Below are positions 31,114 to 41,177 of a stretch of DNA of 64,000 bases, in pieces. Source of the stretch: an uncultured Litoreibacter sp. (lineage in GTDB: Bacteria; Pseudomonadota; Alphaproteobacteria; Rhodobacterales; Rhodobacteraceae). The notes beneath the pieces were generated by a model. It was given only the letters and a program-made list of their open reading frames with translations, was not told the origin of the DNA and did not search any database. The position numbers and the translations under genes were made by a program. The number at the start of each line of letters is the position of its first letter. Position 1 is the stretch's first letter. The stretch lies in the NCBI RefSeq assembly GCF_947487515.1, contig NZ_CANKWO010000002.1:248001-312000 (forward strand), written 5' to 3'.

Positions 31114-31449
31114 ATGAACCAGCCCGCCAGCCCCAAAGATATGTCCGATGAAGACATCAACCGGATGATGGAAAATGCGTGCAATGCCTCCAACTTCCTC
31201 AAGGCCATCAGCCACGAGGGCCGGCTCATGATCCTTTGCCACTTGGCCACCGGAGAAAAATCGGTCACCGAGTTGGAAAGGTTGCTCTCCGTCCGTCAGG
31301 CGGCTGTGTCCCAACAGCTTTCACGGTTGCGCAGCGAAGGGCTTGTGACCCCGCGGCGTGACGGCAAGGCCATCTACTACAGTTTGACAGATCAGCGCGC
31401 CATTCAGATACTCGATGTGCTGTACGACCTGTTTTGTCAGGCCAAGTAA
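31114..31449 (+). CDS. ArsR-family regulator, SqrR/BigR-like
   Basis: ENACNASNFLKAISHEGRLMILCHLATGEKSVTELERLL...VRQAAVSQQLSRLRSEGLV...YDLFCQAK; three Cys at positions resembling R. capsulatus SqrR. Confidence 0.85.
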   Translation: MNQPASPKDMSDEDINRMMENACNASNFLKAISHEGRLMILCHLATGEKSVTELERLLSVRQAAVSQQLSRLRSEGLVTPRRDGKAIYYSLTDQRAIQILDVLYDLFCQAK

Positions 31450-31467
31450 GCCGCGCTACTGCTGAAC

Positions 31468-34400
31468 CTAGTGAAAATCACGGCTCGGGAAGAGCCGCTT
31501 GGCTTGCTCGCGTGGATGCCGCGCGCGCGCGGGTTGGTTCCGCCGCCGCGGGGCATCATCCGCCTGAGGCTGCGTCACGCCAACTGCGGCTTCCAAGGGG
31601 TGCCCTAGGTCTGTCAACCTGTGCGACATGTCTTCGATGTTTTGTGCAATCAAATGCACCACAATTCCCTCGCGCTGCAAATATCCCGTGACACGCAACA
31701 ATCGCCCCCCCATGACGACACGGCGAAATTGCTCATAGACCTTGGACCACACCACAACATTGGACACCCCGCTTTCGTCCTCTAGCGTCAGGAAGATCAC
31801 CCCCGATGCAGTACCCGGTCGCTGGCGGGTAATAACCAAGCCGCACACGCTGGTCCGCCCCAATGGGGCTGTCGCCAGCTTGTTATGCGGCGTCAGGCCG
31901 GACATCGAGGGGCGCAGCAGCTCCATTGGATGCGCCTTTAGCGTCAAGCGCATGGAGACGTAATCTTCCACCACCTCCTCGCCCAGATGCATGGCCGGCA
32001 GTTCCACCTTCGGCTCATATATGCTTTCCCCATCAACGGGGTCATTGAATAATGGCAGCGGGGTTTGGCTGCGCACCGCTTTCACTTTCCAAAGCGCATC
32101 GCGGCGCGTCAGCCCCATGTCGGAAAACGCATCCGCCTCTGCCAAACGCTCCAACACCGATGGGGCCACGCCAGCGCGTAGCCAAACGGCCTCGGGGTCG
32201 CGGTAGCCATTGCCGCGTGCGGATACAATCCACCCCGCGTCTTCTTCCTTGAAGCCCTTGATCTGGCGAAACCCCAATCGCAAGGCCAGCGCGCCATCGG
32301 CCCTGCGCTCCAACGTGTTGTCCCATGTGCTGGAGTTCACACAAATCGGGCGCACCTCCACCTGATGCTCTCGTGCATCGCGCACCAGTTGTGCGGGCGC
32401 GTAAAACCCCATTGGCTGCGAGTTGAGCAACGCACAGGCGAAGATCGCCGGATGGTGGCATTTGAGCCATGCCGACACATAGGCCAACATCGCAAAGGCC
32501 GCCGCATGGCTTTCGGGGAAGCCATAGTCCGCAAAGCCCTCGACCTGACCGAAACACCGCTGGGCCACGTCTTCGCTGTAGCCGTTCTTCAGCATGCCAT
32601 TGACGAATTTATCCCTGAATTTCCCAATCGTCCCCATTCGCCGGAACGACGCGATGGAGCGGCGCAAGTGATCCGCCTCCTCTGCCGTAAAGCCCGCGCC
32701 AACCACCGCGATTTGCATCGCTTGTTCTTGGAACAACGGCACCCCAAGCGTGCGCCTTGTCACCTCGGCCAAAGCTGGGCCAAAGGGCTCGGCTTCCTCC
32801 AAACCCTGCCTGCGCCTGATATATGGCTGCACCATCCCGCCTTGAATTGGCCCCGGGCGTACAATCGCCACCTCGATCACCAAGTCATAAAAGGTCGCGG
32901 GCTTCATCCGCGGCAGAAAATTCATCTGCGCGCGGCTCTCCACCTGAAACACCCCCACCGCATCCGCGTTTTGCAACATCTGGTAGGTGGTCTTATCCTC
33001 TTGGGGCACCGTCGCAATGCTCAGGCTTTTGCGCTCGTGCTCCTCCATCAGACCGAAGGCTTTGCGGATGCAACTGAGCATCCCCAACCCAAGGATATCG
33101 ACCTTCAGAATGCCAAGCGTGTCGATATCATCCTTATCCCACTCAATAATCGTGCGATCGTCCATCGCCGCATTTTCAATCGGGCACAGCTCGTCCAGCC
33201 GCCCCTTGGTGATCACAAAGCCCCCTACATGCTGGGACAAATGGCGTGGAAAGCCGATGATTTCACCAATCAACCGAATGGTCTGCGCAAGGCGGCGGTC
33301 GCTGGGGTCGAGGCCCAGCTCTTTGATGCGCTCAGGGTCCGCCCCCCCGTTCGACATACCCCATATCTGCCCCGACAGACCGGCCGTGACATCTTGAGAC
33401 AGGCCCATCACTTTGCCTACCTCGCGAATGGCCGCCCGCGACCGGAAGTGGATCACCGTCGCACAAAGCCCCGCGCGGTGGCGGCCGTATTTCTGGTAAA
33501 TCCATTGGATCACCTCTTCGCGGCGCTCATGCTCAAAGTCCACGTCGATATCCGGCGGCTCGCCACGGTGCTTGGAGACGAAACGCTCAAACACCATGGC
33601 GATCTGGTCGGGCGAGACATCGGTAACCCCCAGCAGGTAACACAAAATCGAGTTGGCCGCCGAGCCGCGCCCTTGGCACAGGATACCGGCGGATTTTGCG
33701 AATTGGACAATGTCGTGGACGGTAAGGAAATAGGCCGCAAAGCCAAGCTCCGCCACGACCCGCAATTCCTTCTCCATCAGATCACGGGCACGGGTCGTCT
33801 CGCCCTTGGGATAGCGGCGTTTCAATCCTTCTTCCGCCAAGCGTTGAAGGCGGTCTTGCGGCGCCTCTACGGTGGACACCTCATCGGGGTATTCATAGCT
33901 CAATTCGCTCAGACAAAAGCTGCACCGCGCGGTGATCTCTAGCGTTCGGCGCAGGGCGGCGGGATGGTTGCGGTATAGGCGCGCCATGTCATCATGCCCC
34001 TTCAAGCGTCGCTCCGAATTGGGCAAGGCACGGGTACCTATCTGGTCGATGGTGATATGTTCGCGCATGCAGGTCAGCACGTCGGCCAATTGCTTACGGC
34101 TGGCGTGGTGCATCAACGCGTCCCCCACCGCAACCATCGGGGCAGAGCACCCTAAGGCCAGCGTCGCGCAGGCATTAAAGTAGGCCTGATCCGTACCGTC
34201 ATATCGCGGCACCGCGCCAAGGAAAACATGCCCCGGAAACTGCCGGTGAACACGTTGAATATGCCCGCGCGCATGAGCCAATGCCTTTTGCGGCAAAGCG
34301 ATCAAGGTCATGCCCGCGCCCCCTTCCAGCAGGTCGTTTATATCAAGGTGGCATTCCCCTTTTTCGGCGCGACGTTTGCCCAAAGTTAGCAACCGTGTCA

Positions 34401-34707
34401 GACGTTGATAGGCCGCTTTATCACGTGGCAATGCCACCCAATCGACCGAGCTGTCACGCAACACAAGGCGGCACCCCACGATCAGCTTAGGCACCACCGC
34501 ACCGTCGGCTTCGCGCGCCAGCTCCTTCAAGGCAGAATACGCGCGCACCACGCCAGCCAAAGAATTCCTGTCCGTGATAGCTACCGCAGCAAGACCCAAT
34601 TCTGTAGCGCGGGCCACCATCTCTTCAGGGTGGGATGCGCCGCGCAAAAAGGTGAAGTTGGTAGTCACACACAGTTCTGCATATTTGTCATAAGCGGTCT
34701 CAATCAT
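31468..34707 (-). CDS. dnaE2: Error-prone DNA polymerase III alpha subunit
   Basis: YAELCVTTNFTFLRGASHPEEMVARA; PDIDVDFEHERREEVIQW; C-terminal OB-fold; follows imuA-imuB. Confidence 0.96.
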   Translation of the reverse strand: MIETAYDKYAELCVTTNFTFLRGASHPEEMVARATELGLAAVAITDRNSLAGVVRAYSALKELAREADGAVVPKLIVGCRLVLRDSSVDWVALPRDKAAYQRLTRLLTLGKRRAEKGECHLDINDLLEGGAGMTLIALPQKALAHARGHIQRVHRQFPGHVFLGAVPRYDGTDQAYFNACATLALGCSAPMVAVGDALMHHASRKQLADVLTCMREHITIDQIGTRALPNSERRLKGHDDMARLYRNHPAALRRTLEITARCSFCLSELSYEYPDEVSTVEAPQDRLQRLAEEGLKRRYPKGETTRARDLMEKELRVVAELGFAAYFLTVHDIVQFAKSAGILCQGRGSAANSILCYLLGVTDVSPDQIAMVFERFVSKHRGEPPDIDVDFEHERREEVIQWIYQKYGRHRAGLCATVIHFRSRAAIREVGKVMGLSQDVTAGLSGQIWGMSNGGADPERIKELGLDPSDRRLAQTIRLIGEIIGFPRHLSQHVGGFVITKGRLDELCPIENAAMDDRTIIEWDKDDIDTLGILKVDILGLGMLSCIRKAFGLMEEHERKSLSIATVPQEDKTTYQMLQNADAVGVFQVESRAQMNFLPRMKPATFYDLVIEVAIVRPGPIQGGMVQPYIRRRQGLEEAEPFGPALAEVTRRTLGVPLFQEQAMQIAVVGAGFTAEEADHLRRSIASFRRMGTIGKFRDKFVNGMLKNGYSEDVAQRCFGQVEGFADYGFPESHAAAFAMLAYVSAWLKCHHPAIFACALLNSQPMGFYAPAQLVRDAREHQVEVRPICVNSSTWDNTLERRADGALALRLGFRQIKGFKEEDAGWIVSARGNGYRDPEAVWLRAGVAPSVLERLAEADAFSDMGLTRRDALWKVKAVRSQTPLPLFNDPVDGESIYEPKVELPAMHLGEEVVEDYVSMRLTLKAHPMELLRPSMSGLTPHNKLATAPLGRTSVCGLVITRQRPGTASGVIFLTLEDESGVSNVVVWSKVYEQFRRVVMGGRLLRVTGYLQREGIVVHLIAQNIEDMSHRLTDLGHPLEAAVGVTQPQADDAPRRRNQPARARHPREQAKRLFPSRDFH

Positions 34708-36182
34708 GCGAATTCACCTTGCACAAACCAGCCTGGGTTCTGCGGCGTGAAGTACAACCACAGCCGCCGCCCCTGCCGTGTTTCCACATGCCAGTAATCG
34801 CGCACGCCGGACCGCCAGTTGTCATCCACCAGCCACCATTCAGGCGTGATCCGTTCCGGCCCTGTGGCCCGCGCCGTAGACAGCGACATGCGACGCCAGC
34901 GAAATTGCCTCGGGGGTTGGGATGCGGTCCCCGCAATCGGTTCCGGCGGGAACAGGTTCAACGGGCGCGGGCGCAGCGCGACCCATGGCCCCTCAGGCTC
35001 GGAATAGGCGGCGGGGGCTGTCAGGAAGCTTCGCTCTGGAATGTGACTGTCTGCGGGCAAGACGCGTTGGATATTTTCCAAGCCGATCCGCGTCCCAACC
35101 CGCGAAATCAAGTCGTCTAGCTGGTCCTTGCATGACAGGGTGACCGTGCTGATTTGCTGCGCAGGCAGGGGCAAGACCTGCACGGCCTCCAACCGCATTT
35201 GGTCAATGCCAAACCCCGCATCCACATCTGCCACGCCTCGTTCAAACAAGGGCAGTATACGCTGCGGATCCCGAAGAGGGCGGGCAAGGCGCAACTCAAC
35301 AGTTTGCGCCTCCTGATCAACACGTCGCAAGGTCAGGCATAAAACCCGCGCGCCCACGTCTTGCGCCTTAAGCTTGGCGCAAAGGGCCTTCAGCAATCGT
35401 GACGCGCCCGCCATCACGTCACCTTGCAAGCCAATCGGTTCAGGCAGGGTGATCCGCACACCGTAATGAGGCGGGTCAGCCAGTGGGGTAACCTGCTCCG
35501 GTTGGCGGCCAAGCGCTTGATCCAACCGCATCATCAGCTCCGGCCCAAACCGCCGCGCAAGTGGTGCACGAGGTGACCCAGCCAAATCAGAAACCGTGCG
35601 CAACCCAAGCCGCATCAATGCCGTCGCGGTTTTGTCCTCCAGCCGTAGCGCGGCGATAGGCAGAGCGCCCAGCGCTGCCAAAGCCTGCCCCGGCGCAGCC
35701 AACCCTTCCCCGAAATGCGCCAAGCCCCACGCCGCCCCTCGTGTGTCTGCCAAACCAATTTGCGCAGTAAGCCCCGCCCGACTTAGACGTTGGCGCATGT
35801 CCGACAACATCATCGCCTCCCCCCCGTAAAGATGGGCGGCACCTGTGATGTCCAATACAAGCCCGTCGTCGCCCTCCAGTCCGACCCACGGGCAATACCG
35901 CGTCGCCCAGCGGCGCAACACATGCAAAAAGCCCGCATCACCAACCCGATCAGCAGCTCGGCTTTGCAAGTCAGGACAATAGGCGCGGGCATCGGAATAA
36001 GGCATGCCTTTGCTTAGCCCCTGCCGCTCGGCTTCGGCATTCAGGCAGTAAACCCGCTCCGCGTTGCTTTCCTTCAGCGTTAAAACGAAGGGTCCGTCAA
36101 CAGGACGCAGACGTAGTGCTCGGTCACTCGGTAACCGAGGCAGCCACATGGACGCGACGCGCCGCTGCATTCCATCGAACAT
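34704..36182 (-). CDS. imuB: ImuB-type Y-family polymerase-like protein
   Basis: MWLPRLPSDRALRLRP..., YCLNAEAERQGLSKGMPYSDARAYCPDL; located between imuA and dnaE2; start may be 36149. Confidence 0.92.
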   Translation of the reverse strand: MFDGMQRRVASMWLPRLPSDRALRLRPVDGPFVLTLKESNAERVYCLNAEAERQGLSKGMPYSDARAYCPDLQSRAADRVGDAGFLHVLRRWATRYCPWVGLEGDDGLVLDITGAAHLYGGEAMMLSDMRQRLSRAGLTAQIGLADTRGAAWGLAHFGEGLAAPGQALAALGALPIAALRLEDKTATALMRLGLRTVSDLAGSPRAPLARRFGPELMMRLDQALGRQPEQVTPLADPPHYGVRITLPEPIGLQGDVMAGASRLLKALCAKLKAQDVGARVLCLTLRRVDQEAQTVELRLARPLRDPQRILPLFERGVADVDAGFGIDQMRLEAVQVLPLPAQQISTVTLSCKDQLDDLISRVGTRIGLENIQRVLPADSHIPERSFLTAPAAYSEPEGPWVALRPRPLNLFPPEPIAGTASQPPRQFRWRRMSLSTARATGPERITPEWWLVDDNWRSGVRDYWHVETRQGRRLWLYFTPQNPGWFVQGEFA

Positions 36183-36678
36183 TCCAAGCCCTTAGTGTTC
36201 CTGATTTGTTCTTAATAAGTTCCCACCGCTGCAGAGTCGAGTCGTCCATGTCCAAAACCGGTGCGCAACGCCAACGCGTTTCTGCCGCGTTGCTGCCCAT
36301 GCCTTCGGAAATACGACAAAGCCCGATGGTTTTCCCCGCCTTTGCTGCAAGCTGCAACCGGCGCCCTTCGGTCAAACCGATTGCCTCACTGAGGTCGGTA
36401 ATTGCTATGGAAACACCACCGTCGCGCAAAACCTCTTCCATAACTGCGAGACCCTCAAGCTGATCCTTCACCTGCGCAATCAGCAGTTTGGACGGGTCAA
36501 TAAATTCGCTTAGCCCAACAGGGTTCAACCTTTCCGAACGCCATGCCTCGCGGATCCAAAATACCTCGCCGCCAGACTGCGCAGCCGCAGCCGCCGCAAA
36601 GCTCAAGGAGCTTGCGCCGCAAACCTCATGAACGCGACACTTAAGGAGCGGGAAATACGTGGCCAAATCAGATGTCAT
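36124..36678 (-). CDS. imuA: ImuA (SulA/RecA-like) mutasome protein
   Basis: LLKCRVHEVCGASSLSFAAAAAAQSGGEVFWI... WNVRWNAAARRVHVAASV; first gene of imuA-imuB-dnaE2; start uncertain (ORF extends to 36780). Confidence 0.85.
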   Translation of the reverse strand: MTSDLATYFPLLKCRVHEVCGASSLSFAAAAAAQSGGEVFWIREAWRSERLNPVGLSEFIDPSKLLIAQVKDQLEGLAVMEEVLRDGGVSIAITDLSEAIGLTEGRRLQLAAKAGKTIGLCRISEGMGSNAAETRWRCAPVLDMDDSTLQRWELIKNKSGTLRAWNVRWNAAARRVHVAASVTE

Positions 36679-36877
36679 ACGACAAGGACTACACCAAACC
36701 GGTGACGCTCCGCACCCTTTTCTCGGAGCCGCAGCCGAAAACCAAGCCATGAGACATCTGGCCTTGGCTCGGGCGGTCATTTTATCACCCCGCCAGACAT
36801 CACATCCGGCAAACTGGTTGACTGTTTCACTCTACGCCGCGATGACTTCCTCTGGAAACAATGCGGACCGGACCAAG

Positions 36878-37840
36878 ATGACCCCAACAAACCAATTCCA
36901 GCTAGCGCAGCCCATTCTCGGGCAGCTCAAAACGTTTCTATCTATTGGGGAATGCATGGTGGAGATGGCCCCGATAGACCAAGCGGGTGACTTTCGCATG
37001 GGCTTCGCTGGGGATACGTTCAACACCTCTTGGTACATGCGGACCCTGCGTCCGGACGTTGAGACACGGTATTTCACGCAGGTCGGCACGGACGCGGTTT
37101 CGCACTCCATGCTGGATATGATGGTTGATGCGGGCGTCGACACAAGCTTTATCGCCCAAGACCCCGTCCGCTCGGTTGGTTTGTATCTGATTTCACTCAA
37201 AGACGGCGAACGCAGCTTTTCCTACTGGCGCGACCAGTCGGCTGCGCGCAAATTGGCACAAGACGCAGCCTCCCTGACGCGCGCGATGCAGGGGGCCGAC
37301 CTGATCTATTTCTCTGGCATCAGCCTCGCCATTCTGGACGCCCAAGGCCGCCAAACCCTGCTCGAGACCCTCAGCGAAGCCCGCGCCAACGGCAAGCGTA
37401 TCGCATTCGATTCCAACCTGCGCCCGCGTCTATGGGCCAGCAATGACGAGATGACCTCCACCGTTATGAAGGCCGCAGCGGTCAGCGATATTATCCTTCC
37501 CTCTTACGACGATGAGGCAGACTTTTTCGGCGATGCCAATATCGAAGCCACTGGCACCCGCTATCTGAATGCAGGGGCCAAAACAGTGGTGATCAAGAAT
37601 GGCGGGGGCGCGGTGCATTACCTGCATGACGGCATCAGCCATCACATCGACCCACCCCAGGTAGGGGAAATCATCGACACGACCTCAGCCGGTGACAGCT
37701 TCAACGCTGGTTTCTTCGCGGGACTGGATCGCGCCACGTCAATGGAGGACCTGATCCGCTCCGCCGCTAAGGTTGCTGGTCAAGTGATCGGGCGCAAGGG
37801 CGCTTTGGTGCCGCTGGATCTGTCCAAAATCACCCCCTAG
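36878..37840 (+). CDS. PfkB-family sugar kinase (2-dehydro-3-deoxygluconokinase/galactonokinase-like)
   Basis: KTFLSIGECMVEMAP...GFAGDTFNTSWYMRTL; IDTTSAGDSFNAGFFAG PfkB signature; next to KDPGal aldolase locus. Confidence 0.88.
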   Translation: MTPTNQFQLAQPILGQLKTFLSIGECMVEMAPIDQAGDFRMGFAGDTFNTSWYMRTLRPDVETRYFTQVGTDAVSHSMLDMMVDAGVDTSFIAQDPVRSVGLYLISLKDGERSFSYWRDQSAARKLAQDAASLTRAMQGADLIYFSGISLAILDAQGRQTLLETLSEARANGKRIAFDSNLRPRLWASNDEMTSTVMKAAAVSDIILPSYDDEADFFGDANIEATGTRYLNAGAKTVVIKNGGGAVHYLHDGISHHIDPPQVGEIIDTTSAGDSFNAGFFAGLDRATSMEDLIRSAAKVAGQVIGRKGALVPLDLSKITP

Positions 37841-39749
37841 GGATGCGCTTCACCGAGGTCGGATCCAAAATCAGCCCTGCGACATCGACGACTTCCGTTG
37901 TGTGGTTAAACCAGAACAACTCGCGACCTGTACGTCGGCAGCGAATGCCCTCCGGCAACACTTGCGTCTCGACGCCAGCTTGATCGCAAACGCGGCGCAA
38001 CACGCGCTGCATGGCCTTGGCATCAAGCCACCCCGCGACATAGGTCATGCGGTCAGACATCAAAACAGCCGCTTGGCCATCCAGAGTATTCTCTACGACC
38101 TCAGCCCCGCCTTCCATGACATCACGGTAGCGCGTAATGGCCCCACCTTGTGACAAGGCGATCGGCATATCGGGGCGCAGGCTTTCTACACGCGACACAA
38201 CTGCGTCAAACCCCTCAAGAGCCGGAGGCAGAGGCACAGGAATGCGCATGTTTTCGTCCCGAGACGCACTACGTGGCCCCAAAATGACCTGCGCTTCACT
38301 GTTTGCCAACGCGGCCTTCTGCGCGGCGCTCATATGCATAAGGCCCGGTCCCGCGATGACCTTGTACCCCGAGACATCCGCGTCAGGACGCAAGATATCA
38401 ACCGACAGTCCAAGCCCACGCAGCCCGCGGTAGGTGTCAAACACCAAGTCAAAGTAGCTGGCGCCTGTGCCATGAGGCTGAATGCTCCAAGCCCAATCCG
38501 CCTCGTAGTCGAATATCAACGCGACCTCGGCCTGATAGGGCGTCACATCGGGCGCCTCTGCCAATTCGCGGAAAACCTGCTCTGCTTCACCAAGTGCCGG
38601 TGCGGGGGCACTGTCGGGACGCAGCATGCCAGCATGCATTTGTTCTTGTGCCATCGGGGCTTGGCGCCAGCGAAAATAGCACACTGCCTCCGCCCCATGC
38701 GCAAAGGCTTCCCATGTCCACAACCGCACCATTCCAGGCAAGGGTTCGGGGTTATAGGGCGCCCAATTCACCGGTCCGGGCTGTTGCTCCATCACCCACC
38801 AACGCTCTTTGCCAACGGCGCGGTACAGGTCGTGGTGGAAGGCTTGGAAATCCGGATCTCCTTGCCGTGCATAGGCCCGTTTGTAACCGGCATCCGCCTC
38901 GATCCGGTCCTCCAAGAAACCCAGCGGGTAGCTGTCCCAGCTGGCAATATCAAGATCGTCGCCCACGTCAAAATGGTCGAAATCTGTAATTCGCCCCATG
39001 TAGTTATGCGCAACCGGCGCGTCGGAATGGGCGCGGATGATGTCGACCTGTAGCTTGTTAAACGTCACCACCTGATCGGAGCTGAAGCGGCGAAAATCCA
39101 ATACATGTGACGGGTTCGGCTCTGTCACTGTGAGGTTCGGGAGGTCAATTTGATCGAAATCGCTGTAATCCATCGACCAAAACACATTGCCCCATGCCGC
39201 GTTCAGCGCATCAATGTCGCCATCATTTCCAAGCCCTGAGTATTTCGTCCGCAACCAGTTTTGAAACGCATGACGCGCCATGTCACTGTAGGAAAGGGTT
39301 GTGTCGTGGCAGCCATATTCATTGTCGGTTTGCCAAGCCGCCACATGCGGGTTGCGGCCATATCGCTCCGCCAGTTTGGTCACGATTTGTGCGCAGTCCT
39401 GCTTGTACCCTTCGTGGCTAAAGCAATAGTGACGCCGTGATCCAAATTTGCGGGGGTTGCCCTGCGCATCAACCGCCAACATGTCGAGGTGGCGATCAAT
39501 CATCCACCGTGGCGGCGTGGCGGTCGGGGTGCCAAGCACCACTTTCAAACCCGCCTCACCGAGTATCGCAATCGCCTCATCCAGCCATGCGAAGTCATAC
39601 GCCCCCTGCGCCGGTTCCAGACGTGACCAAGCGAACTCCCCGATCCGCACCCATGTCAGGCCCGCCTCAACCATGCGTTGCGCGTCGGATGCCCAGACGT
39701 CACGCGGCCAATGTTCAGGGTAATAGCAGGTACCAAGCGTGCGTTTCAT
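37830..39749 (-). CDS. Beta-galactosidase, GH42
   Basis: MKRTLGTCYYPEHWPRDVWASDAQRMVEAGLTWVRIGEFAWSRLEP; WQTDNEYGCHDT; WWVMEQQPGPVNWAPYN. Confidence 0.95.
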   Translation of the reverse strand: MKRTLGTCYYPEHWPRDVWASDAQRMVEAGLTWVRIGEFAWSRLEPAQGAYDFAWLDEAIAILGEAGLKVVLGTPTATPPRWMIDRHLDMLAVDAQGNPRKFGSRRHYCFSHEGYKQDCAQIVTKLAERYGRNPHVAAWQTDNEYGCHDTTLSYSDMARHAFQNWLRTKYSGLGNDGDIDALNAAWGNVFWSMDYSDFDQIDLPNLTVTEPNPSHVLDFRRFSSDQVVTFNKLQVDIIRAHSDAPVAHNYMGRITDFDHFDVGDDLDIASWDSYPLGFLEDRIEADAGYKRAYARQGDPDFQAFHHDLYRAVGKERWWVMEQQPGPVNWAPYNPEPLPGMVRLWTWEAFAHGAEAVCYFRWRQAPMAQEQMHAGMLRPDSAPAPALGEAEQVFRELAEAPDVTPYQAEVALIFDYEADWAWSIQPHGTGASYFDLVFDTYRGLRGLGLSVDILRPDADVSGYKVIAGPGLMHMSAAQKAALANSEAQVILGPRSASRDENMRIPVPLPPALEGFDAVVSRVESLRPDMPIALSQGGAITRYRDVMEGGAEVVENTLDGQAAVLMSDRMTYVAGWLDAKAMQRVLRRVCDQAGVETQVLPEGIRCRRTGRELFWFNHTTEVVDVAGLILDPTSVKRIPRG

Positions 39750-39758
39750 TTGAGTTCT

Positions 39759-40367
39759 CTAGGCAGATTTACCGGCGTCATAAGCCGATACAATTTCTGA
39801 TGCCTTCGCCGCAACATCGGCGGCCGTGAACCCGACTTTGTAGATGCCAGACCCAATCCCGAAACCCGTGGCCCCAACGCGGAACCAATCGGCAAAGTTT
39901 GACGGATCGGCACCACCTACTGCATAGGTCTTCGTCCCCTTCGGCAGCACAGCCGAGATCGCAGCAAGGCCTGATGGGCCGATCAAAGAGGCGGGAAAGA
40001 ACTTCAACCCGTCTGCCCCATGACGCAATGCGGTAAAGCACTCGGTTGGCGTCGCGACGCCTGGATAGGACAACATGTTCAACTCTTTGGTTTTGTCGAT
40101 CACAGCGGGGTTGCAATCGGGCGATACGATCAAAGTGCCACCGGCATTCTTCACATCTGCAACTTGCGCCGGCTCCAAGACCGTGCCCGCCCCCAAAGTG
40201 GCTTGTCCGGCAAATTCATTGGCCAGCATTTCAATCGACCGCAGCGGATCCGGAGAATTCAACGGGACCTCAATGCGGTCAATTCCGGCGTCCACCAAAA
40301 CGCGGCCGATCTCCAAAACCTCATGTGGCTGAACCCCACGCAAAATCGCGATAATTTCTCGGCTCAT
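39759..40367 (-). CDS. dgoA: 2-dehydro-3-deoxy-6-phosphogalactonate aldolase
   Basis: EIIAILRGVQPHEVLEIGRVLVDAGIDRIEVPLNSPDPLRSIEML; ATLGAGTVLEP; GADGLKFFPAS. Confidence 0.93.
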   Translation of the reverse strand: MSREIIAILRGVQPHEVLEIGRVLVDAGIDRIEVPLNSPDPLRSIEMLANEFAGQATLGAGTVLEPAQVADVKNAGGTLIVSPDCNPAVIDKTKELNMLSYPGVATPTECFTALRHGADGLKFFPASLIGPSGLAAISAVLPKGTKTYAVGGADPSNFADWFRVGATGFGIGSGIYKVGFTAADVAAKASEIVSAYDAGKSA

Positions 40368-40406
40368 AAATATAGCTCCCTTAAGTGCAGGCGGGCAAAG
40401 ACAGGC

Positions 40407-41177
40407 TTACCCTGTCGTCACAACACCGCCATCGACGACCACCGCTTGACCGGTCATCATTCGGCTTGCGTTAGAAGCGAGGAACAGCGTGGTGTCAACG
40501 ACGTCACGCGGGCTGAGGTGATCCTTCAGGCACTGACGCTCTAGGTGATCCGCCAAGGCCTCCGGAGAGGCCCACATTTCCAACTGCTTTTCGGTCAACA
40601 CCCAACCTGGTGCCAGCGCATTGACGCGAATGCGGTCAGGGCCAAACTCACGCGCCAAGGAACGGGTCATCCCCGTGATCCCCGCATTCGCGGTTGTGTA
40701 GGACGGGTAGCCTGCATTGCCCATCATGTAACTCACGGATGAAAAATTGACGATCGAGCCACCGCCCGCCGCTGCCATTCCAGACATCACCGCCTGACAG
40801 GCAAAGAAATACGCCTTGAGATTGATCGCCTGCGACCAGTCCCAAAATTCTTCGGTGACTTCGGCTGTGGAGTGGCGTTTGTCATTGGCGGCGTTGTTGA
40901 TTAGCGCGGTCACGGCCCCATGGGCCTCGCTTGCTTGCGAAATGGCGGCTTGAAGCGCGGAAATTTCGGTGATGTCGCATTTGATAAACAGCGGGCGCTG
41001 GCCGTGCTTTGCTTCCATTTCGTCACAAAACGCCAATGAATCCGAGCGCTGCACAAAAGCCACCTTTGCCCCCTGTTCCATGAAGCCATCTGTCAAAGAC
41101 GCCCCGATACCAGCCCCCCCGCCGGTGATGAAAACACTCTTGCCTTCAAGGTCGTGAAAAGTTGCACTGCGTTCCAT
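40407..41177 (-). CDS. SDR family oxidoreductase (probable galactose/sugar dehydrogenase)
   Basis: KSVFITGGGAGIGASLTDGFMEQGAKV; YPSYTTANAGITGMTRSLAREFG; substrate inferred from neighbours. Confidence 0.8.
   Translation of the reverse strand: MERSATFHDLEGKSVFITGGGAGIGASLTDGFMEQGAKVAFVQRSDSLAFCDEMEAKHGQRPLFIKCDITEISALQAAISQASEAHGAVTALINNAANDKRHSTAEVTEEFWDWSQAINLKAYFFACQAVMSGMAAAGGGSIVNFSSVSYMMGNAGYPSYTTANAGITGMTRSLAREFGPDRIRVNALAPGWVLTEKQLEMWASPEALADHLERQCLKDHLSPRDVVDTTLFLASNASRMMTGQAVVVDGGVVTTG

Noticed and set aside
32365-33942. 525-aa plus-strand ORF
   Set aside because: Antisense to dnaE2; composition (His/Arg/Gln rich) typical of shadow frames in high-GC DNA
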